Below, one piece after another: positions 11,087 to 21,545 of a DNA stretch of 64,000 bases (position 1 is its first letter; each line of letters starts with the position of its first letter). The stretch spans positions 62,001 to 126,000 of the forward strand of contig RPFO01002324.1 of the NCBI GenBank assembly GCA_009746045.1. The letters run 5' to 3'. Made by a program: the position numbers and the translations under genes. The notes under the pieces are model-generated. The model had not been told where the DNA came from. It did no database searches and worked only from the letters and a program-made list of their open reading frames with translations. The stretch comes from Mesostigma viride (lineage: Eukaryota; Streptophyta; Mesostigmatophyceae; Mesostigmatales; Mesostigmataceae).

Positions 11087-12382
11087 GTAAGTAGCGAGTG
11101 CACTCACGGGATGTTGGCACCCAATCAAGCATGGGCTTGTCTGACACCCAATCAAGCATGGCCATGTCTAAAAACTACGCAGTGAAAGGGTTTTGGAAGG
11201 TCTTTTTAGTAGTATGAGGTTGGTTGTAGGTGGAAGCCTGTTTGGTTTGCACTTCACCTGTATTCGGCACTCTCTAAGAGAATACTTGATGACCTGAGGT
11301 CTGTGGAGGATCTTGTGCTCTTGACAGCAGCACAGGCCTGATGCCTGGAAGATCCGGACCATGTAAGCTCGACCCTGCCTTCATCTTATCCGCGTTTGTC
11401 AACTTGGCTGATGATGGGGAAGAATGGAGTTGTAAATGTGTGTGTTAAATACATGGCTGGCAAACTTGTCTCGTATTTTGTATGCACGTAGTTTGGCATC
11501 AGCGTATCTGGAGGGAAGTTTCCGAGCTAACTTTGACCTTACTTTGCTTGCAAATGCACAAAATGTGGCTCTTTACTACGTGAGAAGTAAACAAAGGCCA
11601 AAGGCCATAGCCATGGTAAATGGGCTGGGCTGGGCTGCGCAGACTGTGACTACCTAAATGACAGTCGGCCATGCAAACGACCGAAGTTGCTAGCTTGGCA
11701 GCACAATACAAAGTTGCGCGCAGAGGGCGGCACCGGGTGATCAAGCCTGGCCGCAGTAATAATGCAGCATTGTTCGATCACTTTGTCATAGCCTGTCAGG
11801 GCTGGAATCAGGATGATGCATCGAAGAACATTGTTATGCATGCCGAGGATGCGGTACCACCACGGGGTGACAAAATCCGTCACATGTGATGGTGTGATGG
11901 TACACGCCTCTTGGCAGGCTATTTTACCGGAACGACAAATGATTGTTCAACAGCCAAAATCCAGTGCAGACGCCAGGCCAGCCAACGGCGACCAAAACTA
12001 AATAGCATCATTCACAATGCCAAAGTGGCACATGCATGAAAACGCGTCAACTAAATTCCGTGAAAAAAATATGGGATTTGTTTCCAAGGTCATTGATGCC
12101 CGTTTTCCAGCGCGAGTCTGCCACGAACATCAAGGACTAAAACCATCTCAGCTGAGCCAACTACGCACAATGAATAGCTCAGAGCCATGGCAGCCAGGGT
12201 GGCAGTCATTTAGTACACTAACCATAAGGGCCCAAGATATGTGTCGAGCCAAGCAGTCGGGAACTTATTTGACATAGTGTAGCCCTCCAGAATATACCAA
12301 GACGGTTTTGCTACTTAAGGACACCTCGCGTGATCATGGCATGCATCTGTTCGTAGCGGCCAGGAGTGTCCAGTAATTGTAC
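11087..12382 (+). other. Gene A intron, unique part
   Basis: About 1.3 kb of unique, fairly AT-rich intronic sequence between the 50-bp and 40-bp arrays. A short direct repeat (cacccaatcaagcatggnc) occurs twice near 11,120-11,165. I see no exon with a gene B counterpart. Confidence 0.6.
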
Positions 12383-14212
12383 TGTAAGCACCACCGCCCA
12401 TGTGATGGAGAAGCAACCCCTTTGTAAGCACCACCGCCCACGTGATGGAGAAGCAACCCCTTTGTAAGCACCACCGCCCATGGGATGGAGAAGCGACCCC
12501 TTTGTAAGCACCACCGCCCATGGGATGGAGAAGCAAGCCCTTTGTAAGCACCACCGCCCATGGGATGGAGAAGCAACCCCTTTGTAAGCACCACCGCCCA
12601 TGTAATGGAGAAGCAACCCCTTTGTAAGCACCACCGCCCATGTGATGGAGAAGCAAGCCCTTTGTAAGCACCACCGCCCTGGCATGTGATGGAGAAGCAA
12701 CCCCTTTGTAAGCACCACCGCCCACGTGATGGAGAAGCAAGCCCTTTGTAAGCACCACCGCCCTGGCATGTGATGGAGAAGCAACCCCTTTGTAAGCACC
12801 ACCGCCCATGTCACTGATGGAGAAGCAAGCCCTTTGTAAGCACCACCGCCCATGTGATGGAGAAGCAACCCCTTTGTAAGCACCACCGCCCATGTGATGG
12901 AGAAGCAACCCCTTTGTAAGCACCACCGCCCATGTGATCATGTGATGGAGAAGCGACCCCTTTGTAAGCACCACCGCCCACGTGATGGAGAAGCAACCCC
13001 TTTGTAAGCACCACCGCCCATGTGATGGAGAAGCGACCCCTTTGTAAGCACCACCGCCCACGTGATGGAGAAGCAAGCCCTTTGTAAGCACCACCGCCCA
13101 TGTCACTGATGGAGAAGCAACCCCTTTGTAAGCACCACCGCCCATGTGATGGAGAAGCGACCCCTTTGTAAGCACCACCGCCCACGTGATGGAGAAGCAA
13201 GCCCTTTGTAAGCACCACCGCCCACGTGATGGAGAAGCAACCCCTTAGTAAGCACCACCGCCCATGTGATGGAGAAGCAAGCCCTTTGTAAGCACCACCG
13301 CCCACGTGATGGAGAAGTGACCCCTTTGTAAGCACCACCGCCCATGGGATGGAGAAGCAAGCCCTTTGTAAGCACCACCGCCCACGTGATGGAGAAGCAA
13401 GCCCTTTGTAAGCACCACCGCCCATGTGATGGAGAAGCGACCCCTTTGTAAGCACCACCGCCCATGTGATGGAGAAGCAACCCCTTTGTAAGCACCACCG
13501 CCCATGTGATGGAGAAGCGACCCCTTTGTAAGCACCACCGCCCATGTGATGGAGAAGCGACCCCTTTGTAAGCACCACCGCCCACGTGATGGAGAAGCGA
13601 CCCCTTTGTAAGCACCACCGCCCATGTGATGGAGAAGCAACCCCTTTGTAAGCACCACCGCCCATGTGATGGAGAAGCAACCCCTTTGTAAGCACCACCG
13701 CCCATGTGATGGAGAAGCGACCCCTTTGTAAGCACCACCGCCCACGTGATGGAGAAGCAAGCCCTTAGTAAGCACCACCGCCCATGTGATGGAGAAGCAA
13801 CCCCTTTGTAAGCACCACCGCCCACGGGATCGATGGAGAAGCAACCCCTTTGTAAGCACCACCGCCCACGTGATGGAGAAGCAAGCCCTTTGTAAGCACC
13901 ACCGCCCATGGGATGGAGAAGCAACCCCTTTGTAAGCACCACCGCCCATGTGATGGAGAAGCAAGCCCTTTGTAAGCACCACCGCCCATGTGATGGAGAA
14001 GCAACCCCTTTGTAAGCACCACCGCCCACGTGATGGAGAAGCAAGCCCTTTGTAAGCACCACCGCCCACGTGATGGAGAAGCGACCCCTTTGTAAGCACC
14101 ACCGCCCATGTGATGGAGAAGCAACCCCTTTGTAAGCACCACCGCCCATGTGATGGAGAAGCAACCCCTTAGTAAGCACCACCACCCATGTGATGGAGAA
14201 CCAACCCCTTGT
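12383..14212 (+). repeat. 40-bp minisatellite, about 46 copies
   Basis: Tandem 40-bp units with the core gtaagcaccaccgcccatgt followed by gatggagaagcaacccctt. Some units carry small insertions (ctggcatg, tcactg, atcatgt). Long minus-strand frames (GGGAYKGVASPS type) are produced by the repeat. It lies in the 4.9-kb gene A intron. Every unit contains gtaagc, a consensus-like 5' splice site on the sense strand. Confidence 0.95.
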
Positions 14213-15074
14213 ATTTATATATCTCAAAGGACCCCAGCCAAGTGGCCTTACAGTCTATATGAGAATATAAGTAATCTCTAAGCAGGCTTTCTCGATACCC
14301 GAGAGAAACCCGGCCAATTCCTGGGCATAGCCCCTGAGAAAACACCACTTAGTTTCCCACTTCCGGGATATAGAACATTTTTAACCTTATAATCAGCCAT
14401 CCCTCTACTATGTGCTACAGTACTTGGGCGAATCGGAGAAGGAACGTGATAGGCTTGACTACCAGCCATGCAGACTACCCATGGCCTTAGCTACACTAAA
14501 ATATTGTGGTTGCACATTCAATTAGTGTTTAAGGTACGATATCCAGCCATGGCCTATTTTATTGAAGGGTCGAGTTTCCGGCCCTGCGAAGGGGTTGCCT
14601 TGCAGAGCTGTCGGCCGTGGTTGCACGCCGACACTGTGGTTGTACATACTTGTAAGGATCACACTTTATCATGGGAAATGTTTTCCGTTTATGTAACTGT
14701 CACAACAAGAAATAACTCTCAATGGCCTTACCATCAACAGGTATAGTTGAAATCGCAAAAAATTTGTCAGCCATAATATTAGCCACACCATGGTTCCTGA
14801 AACGTTTGAATCAGCTGCACACAATACGATTTCAAATTTTTTTACATGCCAGTTCTTTTGTACAGGCTCCAACCCATTGTGCTTTAGTAGTACAGTGCCC
14901 TTTAAGGCTAATGCCATGGCAGCGCCTGGGGTGCATGGTGTTTGTAGCGGTTAGGTACAGGATGGCGGTTGCGAATAATTAGCGGTATCGCTTTGGCCAT
15001 TCGCTCTGCCATTCGACTATTTCTCCTTCAAGGGTGCCTTAATTGTTTCACCTTTTTCTTGCGACATTTGGCAG
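14213..15074 (+). other. Gene A intron, unique part
   Basis: Unique sequence leading to the acceptor tttggcag before the exon at 15,075. No feature is recognised. Confidence 0.6.
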
Positions 15075-15300
15075 GGGCCTGCGGATGCAAATCGGCCTGT
15101 GCATGGGCGTTCCCGACAGCTGCCAGCCAGATGTGGCCACTGGTCGCTCCCCCTATTGCGGGCCGGTGGTCAACCGAGCCGCCCGCATCGCTGCCACGGC
15201 GGCACCGGGGCAGACGCTTGCCAACCAGGAGGTGTTTGAAGGCGCAAAGGGGCAGACCCAGAGGGTGAGCTTCCAAGAGCTCGGGAGCTTTGGGCTGAAG
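15075..15300 (+). CDS. Gene A exon: second half of cyclase domain C2 (transition-state motif)
   Basis: A 226-nt exon from tttggcag to gtaaga, entering in phase 2 and leaving in phase 0. It reads GLRMQIGLCMGVPD, a conserved core strand, and then YCGPVVNRAARIAATAAPGQ. NRAAR is the Asn-x-x-x-Arg motif that stabilises the transition state in class III cyclases. The residue that would choose adenine or guanine is Pro here and Ala in gene B rather than the usual Asp, so the substrate cannot be assigned. Gene B 26,417-26,192 has the same length and the same NRAARI motif. With the exon at 9,712 it completes C2. Confidence 0.93.
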
Positions 15301-15919
15301 GTAAGAAAAGTGGACCCTGGCATGTGCGGAATATCATGCACAATGCCACGCATGTCATGCATCATTGTCATCATGCATCGGCCCGAGTCCTGCATTATGC
15401 TAGACTCGCCAAATTCCTTCCTTCGGCAAGATATGCTGTTGTGTTTGCAAGAACCAGGGATTGTGTGCTCTTGTGTTTAATTGCAAGAACCCCGGGCTGG
15501 GGAGCGCAGGCTGCGAAGATCCACCACCAACACTGAATAATCTTCATGCATTACCACCTCTTCATCCCTTGTTAACATATCATTTGGCCACTCTCAGCTT
15601 TTGCAGCTACTGCACCCTCTGCCTCTCTGCTTAACAGTTAGTTAGACTCTCAGTGGGTTTTGCATTTGAAAGTTCTGCAGTTTTTGCATGTGGTCACTTG
15701 TGTTGGCAGCGCTCGGGCTGTCAGACATGACCGGGCACTGCGCACTTGTCCATCGATATGCATGTACAGCGACTGTTGATATGCATGTACAGCGACCGTT
15801 GATATATGCATGTACAGCGACCGTTGATATGCATGTACAGCGACCGTTGACATGCATGTACAGCGACCGTTGATATTTAGTACCGCTTCTCCCTTGCCCT
15901 GCTCCTTCCATGCCTGCAG
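15301..15919 (+). other. Gene A intron
   Basis: A 619-bp intron from gtaaga to gcctgcag, containing the 23-bp repeat at 15,755-15,872. Nothing else is recognised. Confidence 0.7.
15755..15872 (+). repeat. 23-bp tandem repeat, five copies
   Basis: Units of gatatgcatgtacagcgacc plus gtt, just upstream of the exon at 15,920. One unit has a 2-bp insertion and one has c for t. Confidence 0.9.
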
Positions 15920-16339
15920 GGTGTCAAGGAGCCCTTGCACCTTTGCCAGATATCCAGCCAGGCGTTGAGCCCTCGACTTTTTCCTCGCACGCTCAAGCTG
16001 GCCAGACCCCTCGTGCCGGCCACCGCGGCCGATGCGCTGCGCACCCAACAAGGGCAAGAAGGGGACGCGACCGGGCCAACCTGGCACGCGCCCTCCCCAG
16101 CGGCACAGCACATGCGCGGGCATCACGCCAGCACGGGCAACACACCGCCCACCCAGTTGATGTCCCAGTCCACGTCCGAGGCATCCGAGCGGCGGGTTGC
16201 CAGCTGGAGCGTAGGTCGCCGGCCTCGCGGCGTTTTCTCCACGTCCACCCGCAGCGACGAGGTATTGGACATGAGTGTGTGCGGGCTGTCCTACGACGAC
16301 CTGGTCGCCTGCATGAGGAGCCTGCTGGCAGAGCTTGAG
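15920..16339 (+). CDS. Gene A exon: C-terminal region after C2
   Basis: A 140-codon exon, phase 0, acceptor cctgcag. It begins GVKEPLHLCQISSQ and RLFPRTLKLA, matching the gene B exon at 24,987 (GIMELLCLYQISSE, RLFPRTLKLA). The GxxEPxxLxQ pattern is the usual end of a class III cyclase domain. The middle is low in structure (Gln/Gly/Ser-rich). It ends LSYDDLVACMRSLLAELE, a helix also seen in gene B (LSYDQVVALARDLIAQ). I place the donor at gag|gtgctc so that the helix runs on into the exon at 17,182. Without splicing there, the frame stops at 16,378. Confidence 0.8.
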
Positions 16340-17181
16340 GTGCTCGAAAGGCTGCCAAGTGGCAGAGGGGTGGCATGAGCGCGTGGCATGGATGTGTGGA
16401 GGTGCCCATTAGCTAATGGGACACTTTTGAACCGCATGTTCAATGTTGAGATCAACGAATGGCAGCAGTCGGTGTTGGGTCAGAGGTGATACCTTGGCTG
16501 CTGAACATTGTTGCAGGCCTGCATGAGAAGTGCTGGTATTTGTCTTATAATACCGATCGATACTGTTCATGCATTTTACCTGCCATGGATCGGTCACTAA
16601 TATCGGCGCCTAGCCCAGAAAATCTGTAACTTAGAGGTAGAAAATGCGTACCTGGCATTGCATGCAGTTAGCCGTTTGTCTAAAATCAAGCTATAAAGTG
16701 GCTGCCAAACTGAAGTGTGAAGCCCCTGCATACATTGTTAATTAGTCACCAGTCACGTCCTCCTAAACTGAAAAGTCGATCTGAAATGCATGCACCTTTA
16801 GTAACCGCAGGATCCAGATCATGTACCTCCCAGTTAGAGGTAAAAATTTCCAGGATATACATCCGCGTACAGCCTTTTTGCTGATTTGCTTACGACATGC
16901 GATTTGGTGACTGCCAACACCCGCTTTTCGCACAGTCGTAATGCTCTGGTCATGGACATCTCGCCAACTGGCACTGCACATGCAACACTGCCTCGACCAT
17001 GTTGTAGTGCGCAAGGGTCATCAAGGATCTGTTTGCACTACAGAGCTGCTCGCTCGCACGTGATCCCGCCCCTGGTGCGCGCCGATCCTCACATCGTCAC
17101 CGCCTGCATCCGCCTGCGATTCCCCTCGCACTTTCGTAATTAAGCACGTGGCACCATGCACCTGATTTGTGAACACTACAG
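16340..17181 (+). other. Gene A last intron
   Basis: An 842-bp AT-rich intron ending cactacag. No feature is recognised. Confidence 0.55.
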
Positions 17182-17331
17182 TTGCTTGAGAAATCTGACG
17201 AAGCTCTGGAGGACCTCCCTGAAAAACTCGTCCACAAGCGCGCGGCGGAGAAGTTCGTCAATGCGCTGGACATTCCGGGCTCTGGCCAGCCACGCCCGGC
17301 TGCCCGCTGCCGGCCCGGCATCCGCCCTTGA
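17182..17331 (+). CDS. Gene A probable last exon
   Basis: After the acceptor cactacag comes a phase-0 frame reading LLEKSDEALEDLPEKLVHK and AAEKFVNALDIPG, stopping with TGA at 17,329-17,331. It continues the charged, Leu-spaced helix of the previous exon and may form a short coiled coil. I found no counterpart at the 3' end of gene B. The final residues (CRPGIRP) and the bases after the stop resemble part of the nearby LINE, so the original C terminus may have been altered. Confidence 0.65.
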   Translation: MLEKSDEALEDLPEKLVHKRAAEKFVNALDIPGSGQPRPAARCRPGIRP

Positions 17332-17373
17332 TTCGGCACCTCGCTGGCAAGCTGCCCGCGCCGGCAGTTGAAT

Positions 17374-17486
17374 AGCTTTTAGCTATTACTTTTTGTGCCG
17401 GTCCACTCAAGGTTGACGCACATCCTGCGCAGGATGTGCGTCAACCTTGAGTGGACGCACAAAAAGTAATAGCTAAGAGCTATGCA
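17374..17486. repeat. Near-perfect 113-bp palindrome
   Basis: Two ~56-bp arms meet at 17,430/17,431 without a spacer (cctgcgcagg centre). The outer ends are agcttttagctattac and its complement, with a few mismatches and a 2-base offset (ccgg versus cg). It could be the remnant of a foldback element. It lies 43 bp after the gene A stop codon. Confidence 0.9.
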
Positions 17487-17548
17487 ACTTAAAACCTTTG
17501 CCCGTGGGCAGAATCTTGAGGCGGTTCCCTAACTAGGGCTACAACTCC

Positions 17549-17826
17549 CACTGACCAACTCCCGAACTCCAACTCCAACTCCAACTCCAACTCCAACTCC
17601 AACTCCCAACTCCAACTCCAACTCCAACTCCAACTCCAACTCCAACTCCAACTCCAACTCCAACTCCAACTCCAACTCCAACTCCAACTCCAACTCCAAC
17701 TCCAACTCCAACTCCAACTCCAACTCCAACTCCAACTCCAACTCCAACCCCAACTCCAACCCCAACTCCAACTCCAACTCCGACTCCAACTCCAACTCCG
17801 ACTCTGGACAACTCCAACTCCAACTC
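17549..17826 (+). repeat. (CCAACT)n hexanucleotide array
   Basis: About 45 hexamers with occasional cccaac and ccgac variants. It ends against the sequence gagccattttttcacc, which also follows the shorter hexamer array at 20,692-20,787. It appears to be part of the LINE 5' region rather than an independent microsatellite. Confidence 0.9.
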
Positions 17827-17831
17827 CAAAC

Positions 17832-20374
17832 TCGGAGCCATTTTTTCACCGCCTTTTCACGCAGTCAGACTCACCCACACGCCGAGTTCAAAGTTCAGAG
17901 TTTAATTCAATTTCGACTTGCATGCGACTGAAGTTAACTACTTCTAGTCGGCACCGACTTGCTGAAAAAGGATCACTTATATACCCGACTTCGGCACCTC
18001 GCCGGCAAGCGGGCTGCCCGCGGCCGGGGGCGGCGCCCTGCTGCCCCCCCGCCGCCCGCCCCGCTTCACCAGCCTGCACCAGCTCCCCGCCGTCATCCAG
18101 GCCCGCGGCAAGCCCTGCGCGACAACCGCGACCCCGCCCGCTACGCCCGCCTCAAAGCCGATTACCACTCGGCCATCCGGCAGGCGACCAAGGAGCAGAA
18201 GGACCTCCATGTCCGCGAGTACTTCGCCCACCTCAAGGACCAGCACGGCAAGTACGCCTGGACCCGCCTGCGTCACGCCCAGCGGCCCGCCGGCGGCGCA
18301 CAGCCGGCGCCGCGAACGCTCTCTGGCTCACCGCAGCAGCAGCTCGACCAGTGGTATCAGTTCCTCCCAGTCCCGGCTGCTCGGCGCCCCCCCGCCGCCT
18401 CCGCCGCTTGGCCCTTTGGCGGCCGCGCGCCTGGCAGTAGCGCCCGTGCGGACGTCCCTGCGCCGCCCACGCCGCCCGCCGCTGAGCAGGACCGTACACG
18501 TACCAGCCCTGACGGAACCCCTGGCCGACCCCAACGAGCTACTGCCGTTCACCGAGCTCGAGCTGAGCACCGCCGCCAAGCAACTCCGCTTCTACGCCGC
18601 CGTTGGACCTGACCAGCTCCCCGCCCCCGGGTGATTAAGCTGACGGCGCTCGCGGGGTTCCTGCTTGACGTCTGCAACCGGATCCAGGCTGCTAGCCGAC
18701 GCGCCGCCGATTTCTGAGTGGCAGCACAGCTACCGTATTATGCTGTACAAAAACAAAGGTTCCCCTGACGACCCCGTCAACTACCGAGGAGTCTGCATCC
18801 AGAGCGCCCGGCACTCAAGTTGTTCATGCGCATGATCCTCAACCGCCTTCGTTCTGCTCTCGACCGTCACCTAGGGGAAAGTCAAATGGGCTTTCGTTCT
18901 GGGCGCAACACCGTCATGGCCATCTTCGTCGCGCGTCGCCTCTTCGAGGAAATCGCTCTCCTGCAGCCTGGTGAGTTTCCCGCCATCCTGATCTTCGTCG
19001 ACTTCATCAAGGCTTTTGATTCTGTCCTCTGGGACGCTCTATGGGCTGTACTTGCTTGCGCTCGCGTCCCCACTCCCCTGATTACCGTCATCCGCACGCT
19101 GTATGAGGGGTCGACCACTTCGGTGCGCACTCAACATGGCTTTAACGTACCCCGCCATGCTGCCCATGCATGCCCACTGCAGACCGGCGTCTGGCAGGGT
19201 TGCGTCCTGTCGCCGTACCTGTTTATTATTGTAGTGGTGGATTATGTTATGGGCCAGGCACGTGCTTGCTTTGCTAGCATTGCAGGCTGTGCCCCCGGCC
19301 TAGCGATCACGAACGAGCTTGGAGAAGGGGGGCCGACTAACAAGCAGACTTTACTAGCTGACCTCATTTATGCCGACGACATCACGCTCATCGAGAAGCC
19401 GGAGTCTGCCCAACTTTGGCTGGACTGCCTGGCGCTCGAGGCTCGGGCGGTTGGTCTAGAAATCAGCCCCAAAACGGAGGCGCTGGCCCTCGGCATGGCA
19501 GGGCCCCCACACAAACCCCGCCTCTTAGACGACACCGAGGTCCCCTACCCTACTTCAGGCCGCTTCAAGCTGCTCGGCAGTTGGCTTCCCGACTGCAAGG
19601 GCGACCTGACGACACGGATCGGCATGGCGTGGGCGCACCTCCATGACCACCGCCGCTGGTGGAGCAAGCCCGCCCTACCCCGGATCGTCAAGCGTGACCT
19701 CTTCAAGGTCGTCATTCTGACGATCCTGACCTACGGCGCCGAGACCTGGACACTGACGCAGGAGCTGGAGCACGACTCGAGGGCGCCGCCACCAAGATGC
19801 TGCGCAAGGCCCTTAACATCCCCTTTGGTTTGCACGTTAGTAATGAGGATTTGTACGCTGATTTGCCCTATCATTTCCCACATTATTAGGCACAGGCGCC
19901 TGGGCCTAGCTGGGCACCTGGCCCGCACAGATCAGGTAGACATGCACATCAGATAGACTAGCTGGCACCAAACCCACTGACCCAGCCTGGGCGATATGTC
20001 CTCACCTGGCGTGCCCCAGCTAGGCCGCGCGCGGCAGGGCCGCCATCCGTGGACTTTTCGTGATAGACTCGGCATGGACATGTGCTACACTAGACGTGAC
20101 GGGCTCACGCCCGGGCAGCCTCGAGGACTGGTTTTTCTGTAATATGGAGGCAGATGGTACGCAAGGATAGATGGCAAGTAGTGATGAAGGAGACCACCCC
20201 CAAGTCTGTGGGGGCTCCGCGTGTGACCGCGTATGGCATTCATAGCGATTCGGGCCGTGGTGCCCACACCCCTGTAACTAGGACCTCGATAGCTTACACC
20301 ATCCATTCCATCCCATGTTCCCCTCCCACTGAGGACTTATGCTCACGTGACGCAGTCATGTGTCTTAATTAATA
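17832..20374 (+). mobile_element. LINE copy A: 5'-truncated non-LTR retrotransposon
   Basis: It starts after the hexamer array and contains the region upstream of RT, most of a reverse transcriptase and a ~400-bp 3' tail. The tail ends with the block at 20,302-20,374 (ccattccatcccatgttccc ... taattaata), which recurs at 21,466-21,545 and 23,706-23,790. No endonuclease domain is visible upstream, so the copy is 5'-truncated or rearranged. Frameshifts and stops are present. It is inserted just past the 3' end of gene A. Confidence 0.85.
17959..19956 (+). pseudogene. LINE ORF2 remnant: reverse transcriptase
   Basis: 17,959-18,612 encodes a basic linker (RYARLKADYHSAIRQATKEQ) typical of the stretch before LINE reverse transcriptase. 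Between 18,612 and 18,830 the frame changes at least twice: a stop lies in VCNRIQAASRRAADF*, then RIMLYKNKGSPDDPVNYRG is in another frame. From 18,820 the frame holds: GFRSGRNTVMA, FVDFIKAFDSVLW, QTGVWQGCVLSPYLF and LIYADDITL, the last with the catalytic Asp pair. The C terminus ends in an abnormal frame. The protein is not functional as it stands. Confidence 0.88.
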
Positions 20375-20691
20375 TACCCGACTTTTCCGTCAAATCTCAT
20401 CCACCGGGCGGGGTTTCGAAACAACACGCAAATGCCATAGATGCAGATCCAGCGGTGCAAACAACGTCACGACCGACGGGGCGCCAAATCGCCTCGGTTC
20501 CTTTGTTACGAGCCATTTTACAACGTCGCACCGCGTCGGGTACCTGCGCCATTTTCCATGTAATGTGAGGTGTAAAATCCGCTTCCCTGTCAGGCCGGGA
20601 GTTCCGTCCAGCACCGTCGTACAGTACTCCCAATGGCTATACCATAATTCCAATCCCAGATATTGCTGGAGGTATACCTTCGCATGCCTCT

Positions 20692-21545
20692 TTCCAACTC
20701 CCACTCCAACCCCAACTCCAACTCAAACTCAAACTCAAACTCCAACTCCAACTCCAACTATAACTCCAACTCCAACTCCAACTCCAAGCTTTGAGCCATT
20801 TTTTCACCAGCTTATACACGCAACTACTTCAGGCCGCTTCAAGCTGCTCGGCAGTTGGCTTTCCGACTGTGAGGACGACCTGACGACACGGCTAGGCATG
20901 GCGTGGGCGCAACTCCATGACCACCGCCGCTGGTGGAGCAACCCCGCCCTACCCCGGCTCGTCAAGCGTGACCTCTTCAAGGTCGTCATTCTGACGATCC
21001 TGACCTACGGCGCCGAGACCTGGACACTGACGCAGGAGCTGGAGCACGACTCGACGGCAACGTCACCACGATGCAGCACAAGGCCCCTTTGGTTTGCACA
21101 TTAGTACTAGTGAGGATTTGTACGATGATTTGCCCTATGTCGCTCACATTCTTAGGCACAGGCGCCTGGGCCTAGCCGGGCACCTGGCCCGCACAGATAA
21201 GTAGACACATCAGAAAGACTAGCTGGCATCAAGCCCGCCCAGCCTGGACGCTCTGTCCTCACCTGGCGTGCCCCAGCTAGGCCGCGCGCGGCAGGGCCGC
21301 CACCCGTGGACTTTCCGTGATAGACAAAGCATGGACATGTGCTATCCTAGATGAGACGGGCTCACACCCGGGCAGCCTCCTGGTTTGTCAGTAATATGGA
21401 GGCAGATAGCGATTCGGGCCGCGGTGCCCACACCCCTGTAACTAGGACCTAGATAGCTTACACCATCCATTCCATCCCATGTTCCCCTCCCACTGAGGAC
21501 TTATGCTCACGTGACGCAGTCACGTGTCTATTAATTAATTAATTA
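20692..21545 (+). mobile_element. LINE copy B: internally deleted copy
   Basis: A short CCAACT array followed by gagccattttttcacc (as in copy A) jumps directly to the sequence equivalent to 19,548-19,830 (SGRFKLLGSWLSDCEDDL ...), then the same 3' tail. About 1.7 kb present in copy A is missing. The result is a non-coding derivative. Confidence 0.82.

Larger units (their letters stand above)
1..17331 (+). other. Gene A locus: receptor-type nucleotide cyclase, 5' part outside the window
   Basis: Eight exons can be chained in phase: 3580-3861, 4937-5537, 7963-8036, 8745-9278, 9712-10202, 15075-15300, 15920-16339 and 17182-17331. Six of them match gene B exons in sequence, phase and almost in length (282/285, 601/598, 74/74, 534/528, 491/491, 226/226 nt). 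Predicted order is ligand-binding lobe, EGF-like segment, one transmembrane helix, cyclase C1, cyclase C2 and a helical tail. The protein should sit in a membrane with its binding domain outside and its cyclase domains in the cytosol. No stop or frameshift was seen in any placed exon, so the gene may be active. Exon boundaries are inferred from GT-AG sites and paralogue alignment, not from transcripts. Confidence 0.85.

Noticed and set aside
12311-14227. Several minus-strand frames of 190-370 residues (GGGAYKGVASPS type)
   Set aside because: Produced by the 40-bp tandem repeat.
17549-17826. Internal telomere-like array
   Set aside because: CCAACT is not a known telomere unit and it is linked to the LINE 5' module at a second place.
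17529-17849. Acidic ELELEL frame on the minus strand
   Set aside because: Translation of the hexanucleotide repeat.
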